Part shown: piece by piece, positions 12,275 to 24,413 of the stretch
How the letters are laid out: each line of letters starts with the position of its first letter
How positions within the stretch are numbered: the stretch's first letter is position 1
Source of the DNA: Xylaria sp. FL1777
Taxonomy: Eukaryota; Ascomycota; Sordariomycetes; Xylariales; Xylariaceae
NCBI GenBank assembly: GCA_022578965.1
Contig: MU400507.1
Location: 372,001-436,000 of the forward strand
DNA: 64,000 nucleotides
Direction of reading: 5' to 3'
Translations under genes and position numbers: made by a program
The notes under the pieces: generated by a model
What the model was told of the DNA's origin: nothing
Databases searched by the model: none
The model's input: the letters and a program-made list of their open reading frames with translations, nothing else

Positions 12275-15200
12275 ATGCCCGGCGTTGTCATGATGGAGAG
12301 CGGCGCTTCACATTTTCAGTCTACAAACCACAACCGCAATAATGGCCCGCTCACGAACGGCGCTCAAGATCCTCCCAACGGCCTCGTCAGCCATGCTGGG
12401 AATCAAAGCGCCATCGATACTGACGCTGTGCCGAATGGTAGCATCACCAATGCTGCTGGTTCTCAATCCCCGGCGCCTTTCGCCTCCCGTATGAACGATC
12501 TACCCGACGAAATCCAACACATCACACAAGGCTTCGTGCCGCTGAGCGTCCTTCTTTCCCGTCTTGCCCAGCAAACCCACAATCAACTTGGCGATGAGAT
12601 CATGGCTCTGGCGAAGATGCCCATGCCATCGTCCGCAATGAACGGCAACACCGTCAACGTTGACGTTTCTTCCGACGATAATTCCCCAGAAAATCTAAAT
12701 AAAAAGGTCAGGTTACTGAATTTCGTGCAAGAAAGACATGGAGAATGGGTAAAGGCTCTGATAATTGCCAACTGGAGCCGAAAGGCAGAACCAGTTAGCA
12801 AGCTAATCGACTTGATGCACCATATTAATAAAACGCGAGCCATATATCAAGGGTCCCTCGACTATATGATCAATATCAAGAGAGACCTCACGTATGCCCG
12901 AATACCAAATCCAGACCTTCGTACCGCTCTCCATGTTCTTTCTACGGGCCAGGCGCCTTGGATGCCGGAACTCAACTACATTCAATCTCCCCAGATTACC
13001 CCTGGAGAGCAAATGCGATGGATTGAAAATCTCAATACCCTGCTCTCAATTCGTCTGAATCTCGAGGATCACGAGAACATACCAGAGCAATTCCAAGATT
13101 TCGAGATTGATTCTGGGCGTGTAACATTCAAAGTTCCTGGTGAATTTGAAGTCGACCTCACGATAGCGGACGAGGACCCCGAAAAACAGTTTTGGTTTAT
13201 CGATTTCCGATTTTCTTTTCAGCCAGCACCCAGCGAACTATCAGATCGCCTAAGAGATTTTCTCGAGTACAAAGTCAATGAAGCTTTACAGAAAGATGGG
13301 TTGCTTGGGTGCTACAAGTTCCTCCACGAATTCGTTCTGACCCACAAGATTACAGAGTATGTACGTCAGGCTATGGACCTAAGCAAAGGTCGATGGGCAG
13401 ATATGTTAGAAGTCGAGAGACTTAGGCGTGCTATGGCAATACACTATTGGTCCGGTCGCCAACCTCTTGATGGCCCCCAGAGCTACATTATCATGGGGGT
13501 TTCGAGTGGCAAGAACTCCGGTTTGGCACCTGGTCAAAGTGCTTGCAGCCGCTTAACCTTACGTTGGTTTAGAGATGGGGTCGAGGTCAAAGATGTCAAA
13601 TTTCCGCTCGACGAAAAGACAATCTCTACCGAGATGTTATTAAATCAAGTCATCGGACAGCACATCGAACATATATTGAAGAAGTTCCATGATGCGATAA
13701 AGTCTCAAGGACGCTTCCTAAGACGTGAAGCTAGCCTCGGGCTTAATATTGTGGACAAAGACCCCGCAGAGTCTTCATTAATGATGCAACTTAATCACGA
13801 ACAGTATTTGACTATCAAGGTCGCCCCAATCACGGGCACACTGTTGGTCGTACCCCAGGCTAGAGGCCACTTCGATCTGCAGAGTCAACTCAATAAGGAG
13901 ACTAGGAGACCAATTACGGAGCAGGTTGCGCTACTTGAGAGGTTTAGGTGCTCCTTTGTAGAGGATGAACTCAACCGACGTGGAAAGAGTAGAGGTTGGA
14001 GTGTTTGCAACCCTCCCCCTGTCAAACAGGAGGAGACAAGACAGTTCCTGGGCACAAGGGGAGCTTATCAACTCATATGGTTAAAGCGCCGTGGACTCCC
14101 CGAAAATTGGTATATCATGGTGAGCCAGAGCCTAAGCGGAGATCAATGGTGGTTGACAGAAGTGTAAGTCGATTTCTGCAAATACTGCTTACGCGAGTCA
14201 CCCTTGCTAACTTGAGACTTAAAGTATCAAACCTTCAGGCAACGCCAAAATCACGACTCACGCCCGCTTACCGTTGAGCCCCAGCACGCCTCGATATTCA
14301 GACAAATTCTTTGTGGAATTGACTTTCTTCAGCAGCGCCATAATATCTCAGATCGGTATTCTTGGAGCGATGCATAAAGAAAGAATTAAATACGGCGTAC
14401 AGGATCGAATTAATCCTATGCTCCCACCCAATATGAAAGTCCCTTCCATTCACGTGAGATTATCAGAGATACTTAGTCGGCGTCATGCCCATGTCGGCAA
14501 GAACATATCATCATGGGCTTTCGACTTTGTTGAGATCAATGTTAAAAACATTGAATACCGGCTTCCGGAGTTGTCGGGGTCCACAACAGTCACGGGGTCT
14601 AGTAGCAAAGACGAGCGACCTACACCATTAGCCTCAGAGCAACATCGTTATAACATCGTGGTCGATGCTCGTGTCAAGGTTGCGGATCCCTCCAGGTTCG
14701 GGCCTCTCAAGGGCAATGTTGAGCATGACGTGGCCTTTAACGAACGGCTTGGTGTATTTGCTTTAATCATCGAGGCAGAGGTCGGAAGTTCGATTTTGGA
14801 TATACTTGCTCACCGCCTTCAAGCCTTGGGTAGATTGGCTAGCAGTATCGATACTATCCGCCAAAGCCGTAGGGACGTCCAATGCGAAGAAATCACGCTC
14901 AATAACGTGAAATTCAGCTATACTGATCAGGAACGGTCTAGCAAGATCGAAGCACAGCAGAACGTGCATCGCTGGACGGCTTCTCTGGACCTTCAAACCG
15001 ACAACATGAAATTGATTCTCGACTCAGGCAATCCTCAAATTCGAGCCACGGACCAGTTCAATAAGCTCATCAATTCGAAAGAAGGATTTAAAGCTGTGCC
15101 ATGGTTTCTATCAATTACGCTGCCGATACACAGAGCCCTTAATGCAGTGGAACAAACGTGGGAAGCTCTAACTACGACCCACCCATGCCGTGTCAACGTA

Positions 15201-15653
15201 TTTGTTGCTTCTCTCGACTGTTATACGGTTCAGTATACGATGGGCCCGTCCAAGAATATGGGCCGATGCCTGACTCTACACATCAAGCTACAAAACCACC
15301 ATGTTAGCCCTGAGTGGCACATCTACCGCGAAGAGATAGGTCCGAATAAACAACCAGAAGACGAATTCCACAAGATTCTTCAGAAACTATGGATGTCGGA
15401 CAGGAGGGTATGGCGCTACCTGGGAGCTAGTGTGGCGGCAGATGTTACGAATGGAGCAGAAACCCTCATCAAAGCTATGGATGAAGCAATTCGACCTTTG
15501 GTCGCCGTAAAGTCTCCATCTGTGTCGAAACAGTCCCAGCCTAAAGCAGCAGCAGCGAAGAACGTAGGTCAGAACAAGAACACCGGAGCAAGCAAAGCCC
15601 GTCCACAGCAGACAGGACCAGTTGGACCGGTGGTAATTTCGCTAGACGATTAG
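12275..15653 (+). CDS. MED14: Mediator of RNA polymerase II transcription subunit 14
   Basis: Backbone subunit of the Mediator complex (Rgr1 in yeast), which joins the head, middle and tail modules in the nucleus. Two exons, 12275-14163 and 14225-15653, give about 1105 aa. The intron has a GTAAGT donor and a GCTAAC branch, and the join gives the continuous sequence LTEVIKPSGNAKITTHARL. After a low-complexity N-terminus of about 70 residues comes the conserved Med14 start, MNDLPDEIQHITQGFVPLSVLLSRLAQQTHNQLGDEI, then KKVRLLNFVQERHGEWVKALIIANWSRKAE, a hallmark of the family. The C-terminus is Lys/Ala/Gln-rich and probably disordered. The start is the first ATG of the frame; the 23 codons upstream lack an ATG. 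Size fits fungal Med14 proteins (roughly 1000-1200 aa). Confidence 0.95.
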
Positions 15654-16116
15654 ACTTGTATCAAAAGTTCAATGGAGTGTGGATAATTGAGTGCACCTCA
15701 AACAGAGATACCCCTTTACAGAAAGCAATGTGGCACGGCTTTAACGCGCAGGGGTTGAAATGGAACCAGGAGTCTAGCCATTGAAAAAAATCAAATATGT
15801 TACAAAACACCAAAAGATGACGGTGTACAACGCTGAAATTTGTTATGCATCGGGCAACCAAGTCTCACTCCGCTCAGGAGTGGCCGTCGTGATTGGAATT
15901 TACAGTAAGTCCTTGTGTAGAAAGGCTGCGCCGCAAATGCTATGATTTGGAATTCTTATGTCAGCACTTATAGGACAAGGTCCACAGCGCAGCTGAAACC
16001 TTCTCGAATCAACAAAGCCGAAAGACATAGAAAAAGATCCAGTAAAAAGACGAGATCTAAACCTCGAAATACTCGGAGCATCTATTAAAGACTAGAGGGG
16101 AATTGTAACCATCAAA
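15654..16116. other. Short intergenic spacer
   Basis: Between two genes on the same strand. It contains the 3' end of the Mediator gene and the promoter of the next gene. Nothing else recognised. Confidence 0.5.
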
Positions 16117-17119
16117 ATGTCGTGTAAGTTGGCCGTCTGAACTCGTAACCCCTCTCCTCCCCGCTCAGTTCCGTCCAGGAACGCGCATGCTCGCAAACTA
16201 GGATGCGGATGAAGCGGGATTGAGACAAGGACGTGTCATTGTCACCCAAACCTTTGCTTTCTTGGTCTTCACGAGAGGGCCCAAAAGGGCCACTTCAGAA
16301 ACAAAGACTCAACAGCCAAGATCGAGTGAATCCAAACCGACAAACTTGAGGCGATGCGAGGAGTGAGGAAATAACTAGTACCAACACAGATGGCTAACCT
16401 CTTGCATTGCCTTAGTCCTATCCAGCAGATTTACTACGGTGAACGCAAGTCCGATCCCGTCGGAGGTGCGCAAAGAAGACGTCGTCGAGCTGTTGCATGA
16501 TCGTGAGTGTTTTAATCCGACCCGTCGCCGTCAGAAATGCACATACAATATCTATCTATCATGGGGGACTTAAACTCTGATTTTTGTGTTCTTCTTTTCC
16601 CCGCGCCAAGACGAGTTCTTCCTGCTCTGTGACCCGCACCACACGTCGCACAAGACGTTGCCGCAGCCTTCCGAGACGGAGAAGGACCCGACGTCGGTGG
16701 CCGCGGCGCGCAAGCACTTCAAGCTGCCGGACACGCTCGAGCCGCTGCTGTCAACCAAGACGCATCAGGGCCCGGGCCCCGTGGTCAAGATCTACGAGGT
16801 CGTCGACGAGCTGCCCAACCCCGTGTGGAGCAGCAACGTCGTCAGCCGCGAGGAGTTCGTCGACCACTCCGAGGGCATGTGGGTGCGCATCCACAGCCCC
16901 ATGGGCGTCGTCATGGACACGCACTGGAGCGTGCGCGACGACAAGAAGGGCGGCCTCGAGCTCGTCGAGGACATCATCATCAACTGCTCCCGCCTCGTCA
17001 TGGGCCTCGTCAAGGCCCAGGTCGACAACAACTGGCCGGGCATCCACAAGCTGCTCATCGGGAAGCTCGTCAAGGACGCCGAGGCCCGGGCCGCGGGTGC
17101 CGCTGCGCCTGCCAAGTAG
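16117..17119 (+). CDS. Small conserved fungal protein, DUF7053-like
   Basis: Exons 16117-16123, 16416-16502 and 16611-17119 give 200 aa starting MSFLSSRFTTVNASPIPSEV. The 7-nt first exon (ATG TCG T) ends at GTAAGT. Intron 1 (292 nt) has a GGCTAACC branch and a TTAG acceptor. Intron 2 joins LLHDHEFFLLCDPHHTSH. I recall this N-terminal pattern from small fungal proteins labelled DUF7053, but could not check it. The body, from VKIYEVVDELPNPVWSSNVV to LVMGLVKAQVDNNWPGIHKLL, has an alternating strand-helix look that could be a START/SRPBCC-like lipid-binding fold; that is inference. The last exon is extremely rich in G/C at third positions, unlike its neighbours, so long spurious frames appear on both strands. 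No signal peptide or membrane segment. Confidence 0.82.
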
Positions 17120-18440
17120 ACAAAACGGATTATTTCGGGGCCTCGCGTTGAGATAGATGATGGGGATGTGTGTCAGGGCGCTCGACGCGAGGCACGGAAG
17201 ACCCCCCCTGGCATAGGATTATAGCGGTTCTGCTATGTTGCTGCTGGGGGAGATGATGCACCGCCATATTAGAGCGGCGAGGATTGACTTGGAGCTTGCA
17301 TACATCTATCTGAAATTTTACGCGGGTCGTTGGGGAGAAAGAGTAGCTTGCATGGTACACGAGGGATACGGTCATTAGAGAGATATATAGACATTGCTAG
17401 CAATGCATTCGATTCAACCTCGTAGAAAGTATCTAAGACGTGCGATGAACATGAGGGAACTAAGCATGTATAGACACTTATCTAGAGCAGGAAAAGCATC
17501 CGTAACGATGCTAATTACAATTTTGCCGTCTTAGTCCTTCTCTCATAGAAGACGACTACTTCTATAGGCGTTGTACGGAATTTCTAGTTCGCTACTAACT
17601 ATTAGTTGCAAATATCTTATGATTATCTATAGTAGTCTCTAATGGATAAAGTAGGCTAGAGGTGTTTTATTATATAAAACTCTAATATACTGGATAAGAA
17701 GCCATGGGAAAGATCATCTTTCGATTATGGTCACACTTCAGATCAAGTAGGTCGATTGGTCTATCTCTGAAACCCCTGGTTGGGTTCCGTTCAACATCGA
17801 CTATACGAGTCTATTCATACATTGTATTCATTCACCGCCATACAAAGTGCCTTTGCCCAGACTCTCTCGTCTTGTCGCAAAGAGCGTCTTAGCCATCTTT
17901 TTCTCTTTTCACTCAAAAGTGTACTTCCCAAGTTCATATACGTTAGCATTTGTTAATGTTATAAAAATCCGCGAAGCAGCCTCCTTATGGTTCCAGAAAT
18001 AGACCCAATTATGCATGCGAGCGTTTTACAGCTACACCACACGCTTACACAACCAACACCGAAGATGCTCGATGCCATATGATAGATGGGAATCCAGGGG
18101 CGCCGTCAACCATGACCTAGCTCCAAAACAAAGAATAATACCACCCGTCATGCTATATATGTTCTCATCAATCAGTTCACGAAGCGATGATTGCCACCGA
18201 CTCCGTCGTAGAATTAGTCACAGAAGGTGCGATGTGCTGTCCAAAGGGACATAGCATCGGAAGGCAAAGTGGCGTTGAAATACTCAAAAGGGGGGGTATC
18301 TGAAAAAAGACGTGATCCGACCGCCGTTTCTATCGTTCAGAGGTGGATGAGGAGGAATTAGAATGTGATTTTCCCGGAGAAAATCGCGCCGTTCTTGACG
18401 GCGAAGACGAAAGGGAGGAACTAATCGACTTCCGCCGTTT
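17120..18440. other. AT-rich spacer between convergent genes
   Basis: No gene recognised. Clearly AT-rich between about 17,390 and 17,700, next to the very GC-rich exon. The right end (18321-18338) carries one copy of an 18-bp repeat whose other copy overlaps the stop codon of the ArfGAP gene. Confidence 0.5.
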
Positions 18441-18449
18441 CTATCGTTC
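18321..18449. repeat. 18-bp direct repeat at the ArfGAP stop codon
   Basis: CCGCCGTTTCTATCGTTC occurs at 18321-18338 and again at 18432-18449, start to start 111 bp. The second copy contains the TAG stop (18441-18443, minus strand) of the BAR-PH-ArfGAP gene. Sequence between the copies shows no further repetition. Confidence 0.8.
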
Positions 18450-21400
18450 GGGAATCGGTGATTTGGCCAAGCGCCCACCTGCGCTGATACGCTTTTGTAG
18501 TCGCACGTCTTTATCGCGCTGAAGACGCTCGCTGGGGCTAGGACCGAGGTTGCTTGATATTGATAGACCCGAGGCTTCGATGGCAGCAGTGCGACCACGC
18601 TTTTCGTTAATGTACAACTGTGCATTGCGACTGAGGGAGAATCCAGGCATTTGTGTAGGGATTTCGGCACCATTTTGGATCAGCATCTCGGCCACAGCGA
18701 AGGGAATGGTACGTGACTCAGATTCAGTCCGCGCAGTAGGGGCCACGCCAGGTGACGGAGAAGCCGGGTCTGCTGCTGCCAGGGCCAAGAAAACTGGATG
18801 GGTGTTCCGGACCTTGTCTAGAACATTTGGGTTCGCCCTTAGGGCGAGTGCCTGGATGACTTGTTGAACTTCATTGCGCTTGATAGCGGCAAGGAGTGTC
18901 TCGTCGGCTGTTGCATACCGCGATAAGGTTGTCGAGATAGGCTCAACATACGCCCGCTCGACGTATTTGGATGTAATGAACCTAAGACGTTGCTCACGCG
19001 TAGCCTGGGGACCGGGCTTTAGGCTTGGATCGAGCTTGGCTTCCCAAACCATATTCGAAACTCGATTTCCGACAAGCAGTAACAGCTCGATAATATCAAG
19101 GGTGAAAGATGTAATGTCAAGCGTCAATGAGCGGACTTTGCTGATGTGTGTCCCAAGTGAGCGATGAATGCCACTACACTCAATACAAAGAATGATGCCG
19201 AGGTTAATAGAAACCCACTCAACCTTGGAGCCACTGCCACAATCAGCGCACCAACAATTGCCTTGGTCGCTCTCACGAATACTTTGAAGCAACTTGTCAG
19301 GACTGTCATCATAGCTGCTACCTCCTGGCCTTGTAGCAAGGGGTCGAGCCCCAACAGTGATGCGGCGAGATGGAGGCGCAGAGCTCCCAGATATATGATG
19401 CCCGTACGAGCCATGATTTAAAGAAGAACTCTTGCCAGTCAAGATGGACCCAATATCCCGCTTGAGACTATTCGTGTCACTCGAAGATGTCGGTTTTTCG
19501 TCCAGCACATGTCCCTCCATGGCGCTTTGGAGGGCGTTATTGATAGAGAAAATCCAGCTATTCATATCCTCTCCGGAAGTAGCTTGGTATACCCTCTTGT
19601 ATTTAGGCGTAATTACCTCGAAGCAAAATCGGCGTTCGGCGTTACGGGCTTCTCGCACGGACGCCATACGTAGGTCGATCGGTTCCATGTGTAAATCGAG
19701 CTTCTGCTTCCAATTGCTGTACTCAGACAGCTTGCCTTGGTCCAGAACTACCCAAAATCTAGTGCGGTTAGTCAATACGTTGACAGGATCACGAGTATTA
19801 CTTACTTGTGCCAGCCCTGCTTGTTCAATGATAGATCCACGTGAGTGCGATTCGAAGCCCATAGCAGACCTTCTTTACGTTGTGTTGAGTTTTTTTCAAC
19901 GATAGTCAACTGGGAGAGATCTCTTTCCTCCAAATCTCGTATGCCCTTGAATTTGGAGCTTTGAACGGGACTGTTCAAGGGATGGTGAGCGAGACTACCT
20001 GGAGATCTTGATAGCTCAGCTGCCGTTGTTGCCGTAATTGACGTGGAATTGCCTGTCGATGTAGTTTTAAGTTGAGAGCCCGTACTATCCGCCCGACCAA
20101 GCTCGGAATCTGAGGTATGCTGAAAACCATTTGTGTTACTAGACCCCAACGCGTTTGAACTCGAGATCGCATTCTCTGGTTCGTTATACTGGAGATTGCT
20201 CTTCTCTAAAAAACGTCTCTTCTCTTCCCTTTCGCGTCTTTGATATTGGTACTCTTTATCTGCATCGTGAACCTCAGAAGTAAGAGCTTTCAGATGCGGC
20301 ATCATTCCATCAATTTTCTTTGCCGTCGACGTGAAACTCCTCGCCTGTGTATCGGCATATTTAGTGAGGTGGGACAGAACTTCTTGTTCCTTCCGGCCAC
20401 CATGCAGATCCTGGACGAACGAAGAATAGTCGAATCGTTTGAGCTCGAAGTTTTTCCGTTTTGTCTGGTATTTGGTATCACTCTCAGCAAGTTTCTTAGT
20501 TTTCACCGAGTCTTGTCGTTGACCGAGATACCGAGAGACATAGGCGTAGTAATCCTTACTCTCCTCCTCAAAATCGCGTTTCTTGGATTCCGCCTGTTTG
20601 ATATCATAGGTATACAATTTGCTAATTGGTTCGATTATAATCTTTTGCAAGTTATATGTGTTCTGTTTTTCATAAGCAAGAATCTCCTGTGCTATTTTGT
20701 CGAAGTAGTGCTCGATGGCTGGTTGCACTGCATTCGCGTTGCTGGCAGATGCTTCTCGGAGCGCGTCCGTAAAAGCTACATAGGCATCGTTGGCTTCGGT
20801 CTGGGCCGCATGCGCCTGTTCAGCCTTCTTCAATACTTTCTTCATGTGTGTTCTCATATTGCCGGTTTTTTGTTCTAATGCTTTGATGGTTGCCCTGAAT
20901 ACTGGACCATCGTCTCCCACGGTCATGTCCTCGCCTGGTCGAGAACAAGCAACGTCGAGCTTAACTGACTCTCTTCGGGGTTGTGAAGAGGCGGGAAGAG
21001 CACTATGCGAATCGTACGGGAGATTGGGCGGGGAGCTTGGCTCATCCTGTTCGCTAATACGGGAATCGGCCGATTGCGCTGATGGCACTCGAATCTTTGG
21101 AGGGACCGCGAGTTGGAACGGAGACGGGGAAGCAGGCTGGCTGCCAAAGAATGAGGTATCTAGTATTAAAGTCAGTGTGGTGTGGGTTATAGATTGTGGA
21201 CGGTGACTAACTAGCAACCCAGAAAGAGAAGGTAGCAAGCGGATGTAATCGGTGAGCTCTCGCGTCGTACTCTAGAAACTGTCAGGGAGTCAGTATATAT
21301 ACAAGGTGAGATGCTAAACCGCCTAGGGACAAAACGTACGCTACAGACATTCCTCCAACCACCGCCCCTGTCTTCTACTGGCCTAGGGGGTTTCCACTTC

Positions 21401-22059
21401 CACGACCACTCGAAAGATATGGAAGAGCTACCACCGGTGGTGTAATCACCAACGAGCTCGACGTTCGCATTCTTGTGAAGATTTGGGTCTGCATGAAACT
21501 CTCGCGTCACCAGATTTTCGAGGTCTCTACTCGTCGAGGCGTAGACATATGTCAGGCCATTAATCTGTGTGTCGGTGTTGGTACCGCCTTCTTCTTGGCG
21601 AACAATGAATGTAAAGTTGAAGATTAGTTCGTCGTCATTGTTCAGCTTGAGGAGAAAACTTGGCGCAGACGAAGGCTCGGGATCCTAGAAGTACGCATGG
21701 TCAGATCACTACCACCCATACACTCAGAACTCTCTAGGTGACAAACCTGTATAAACTCGACGGGACCCGTATCGTTCGACATGCGCGTTACGGAGGCGCG
21801 AGTAGCGGGAAAGGCGTTAGGGGTGACAATGGTCGAAGTGCGCTTGCGAGGACATGTGATTGCGAGGGAAGATATAGATACTAGCAGCAGTTAGAAGAAC
21901 CATAAAACAAGAAGCAGGAGACACTGAGTATGCGCGTGTTCGTGCGGGTGGACAATCACGTAGGTAGGCGGGCGGCAAGAGATAGGTCGACATACAGCGG
22001 TTTTGGTCCCTCAAATAGATGGGGGCGCCATCTTCGAGGCGGCTGCTCACGATGCCCAT
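18441..22059 (-). CDS. BAR-PH-ArfGAP protein (ACAP/ASAP and Csx2 type)
   Basis: Predicted GTPase-activating protein for Arf at curved membranes in vesicle traffic. Six exons from the 5' end: 22059-21996, 21880-21747, 21684-21340, 21278-21212, 21159-19806, 19758-18441, about 1093 aa. All joins keep frame and show CTAAC- or CTGAC-like branch sites. Order: N-terminal domain of unknown type including FLEYDARAHRLHPLATFSFW (about 180-200); BAR-type coiled coil about 265-480 (RATIKALEQKTGNMRTHMKK and on); Ser/Thr-rich linker; PH domain about 631-735 (KEGLLWASNR to GWHKFWVVLD); ArfGAP zinc finger with Cys 825, 828, 846 and 849 and the arginine-finger context GIHRSLGTH (Arg 854); then ankyrin-like helices about 915-1010. 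The finger reads C-x2-C-x17-C-x2-C, one residue longer in the middle than the usual x16. A 5' model beginning at 21238 would miss the first four exons. Confidence 0.93.
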
Positions 22060-24413
22060 GGCGACGGCGACAGGGTGGTCACAGACCAGAGGCCGCGACT
22101 GGAGAGGATAGAGGATCAAGCGGTCGCGGCGTGGTTCGGCGGTGGGCGTAGAGACGATAAGGTATGTGTATGCGTATGTTTATGAATTCCGACGACGACA
22201 ACGACGACGATATGACGGCGGTGATGGGGGGGAGTTGAGCGATGTAGTGTATGTATTATGCATGCGGGATCGATCGCCTGAGGGGACGGGGGATGTGTTC
22301 TCACGATTATTGGCTGCGGGCAGCCAAGCTAATTATGAAGCCAAGCCTTTGCTAGATGAACCATGACCGACCGGCTCGACACTTGAAAGCAAGGATGAGA
22401 TGTGGCCCTTTAGTGGAGGCAGCGGCTAAGATAATCAAAGCGGGAAAGAGGCTTTTGTGTGAATGATGAATCACGGCAAGATTGGCCCTTGATTGAATTA
22501 TTAGCCCCTAGTCATCTTTATGTGTTCCTAGGCAGGCACTCCCTCGATAGGTAGTATTTTGTATAAGGTCTGTTGAGGTACGCAGAATGTACTCAGTGGG
22601 TAGGTGGGCAGCCTACCGGGAGAGATGGTTTCTCAGGTAACGTACCAACACCTGCCTATCTAAGTAAGAATCTAGGTTTAGGTAGGGTATTAGACTAAGG
22701 TTGAGGCAGCGGCAGACAAAGCCTTGCCGCTAAGACTCAAACCATGTTACACGTGCAGCGTCCAGTATCCACCCCTAGGTGTACTGCAGAAGCATCACGA
22801 CGGTACGTGTAGTGTACTGTGTAGGTACACGCACAATCCCATATATCCATCAAGGATACAGAGTGCAATGTTCAAGTTCTCGTGTTTGAACAATCAACAT
22901 ACGAAAACTGTTTTTTTCTTTTCCCTGTCACGAGGAATCCTGACTCGTTTCCAGGCAGAAGAATGGCTATACTAAGCAATATTTCGTGGCGCAAACTACT
23001 ACTAAGTACATTTAATCGTTAGTATAACCGTTGAATCACATGGGCAGGTCTATTTATACTTGGACCAGCCAAGAAGAACATAGACGTTGTAAATGGCTAA
23101 TAATGAGCATAGCCCACTACATCAAAATACCGTATCGTCATGTGTAGCTTACTCAGTTACACTCTTCATTCTCTTTTCGATGTCATACGCATAGGTTGTA
23201 CTTGTCAAATGATACGAGCAGGAGAACCAGGGTATAATAGGATAAGTCTCATCAGCATTATTCGAAGCCGCTTCTTGCATACATCCCGTATATCTACCGG
23301 TATCTACTACATAGGTACTTATTTAAGTAGCTAATAGAGCACTACCTAGGTATGTAGGGACATGTAGCTCTTACGCATAGTAGTGGCGTAGAGCGGATGA
23401 GGTTTAGCGTAGTCGCCGCTTTTGCCTACTAACATGTACACAGTAAGGAAGCACTCTTCAAAACGGGTTTCAATACGGTTACCGAAGGACTCGGGAGGAT
23501 GTATATGTAATAATCGTATGAATATTTTAGTACATACAAATTGATATCAGCCATGCTCTCTCTATGAGGTTAAGGCTGTACACAGGGACCGGTGTAGAAC
23601 TATGTTACGCAAGGGAGAGAGTATTCCCATTTTTCCTCTTTCGCCTTAATATTCTCTTTAATCGAAGATTAGATGTATTATGATTTTATTGTGCAACAAA
23701 TTGGCACAGCCAGAGGATGTTCCGGATCGCCATCTCGTCCTTATGCATCTTGTCCTTCCGCCTGCACCGCCGCGTCGACGTCACCTCACTAAGGTCCTAG
23801 TGCAACCACGTATGCGAAGCTACCTAGCGATGCGCAGTATACATGCGATTAAATTAGAAGAGTTGATACAAAGTACCAAAAGGCGAAATTTTTAGATAGA
23901 CGTGAAAAGAGGTAAGGACTCGGGTTGCTAAAGAGGGAAGAGAGCTCATTTGATGGTGCTATCAAGCGGAGATCGGCTTATAGAGGTGTTAGTAGGTAGG
24001 TACTTGAGGGAATCTTCTTCGCATCGCATACTACCTACAGCACAGTAATCGGTCGAAGTGCCGCAATAACTTAGAAAAGAAGTAATACATTTGTTAAGAA
24101 CAGTGCCGCCTTTGGGGCAGCTCCACGCCCATACCCCGATGACAAGCTGCCTCGTCCGCGCTACAAAATACCTATACCATTCAAATTCCACCACCACCAC
24201 ACCCATCGGAGGACGCATTGCCTCCGATGCTGTCACTATTAGTGCTTGTGCTATCATCAGAGGCAGACTAGCAAGCTGTGCTATAGTATGTTGTAAATTC
24301 ACTACGCTAGCCGATATTTTCTATTCCAACTAAGGTGTACGACGTAGGAAGGCTATTATCAATGAGAACCTGACTCTTATAAAGTCGCAACCAGCTAGAT
24401 AGATGAAAACCAT
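22060..24413. other. Spacer upstream of the ArfGAP gene
   Basis: No gene recognised. The first 200 bases are the ArfGAP leader or promoter, with a GACGAC-type trinucleotide run near 22,190-22,225. TACCTAGGTA-like motifs recur at about 22,545-22,690 and 23,290-23,365. Small open frames look random. Confidence 0.5.

Noticed and set aside
16584..17156. Arg/Ser-rich 190-codon frame and several frames on both strands over the same exon
   Set aside because: Shadow frames produced by the extreme GC content of the DUF7053-like gene's last exon.
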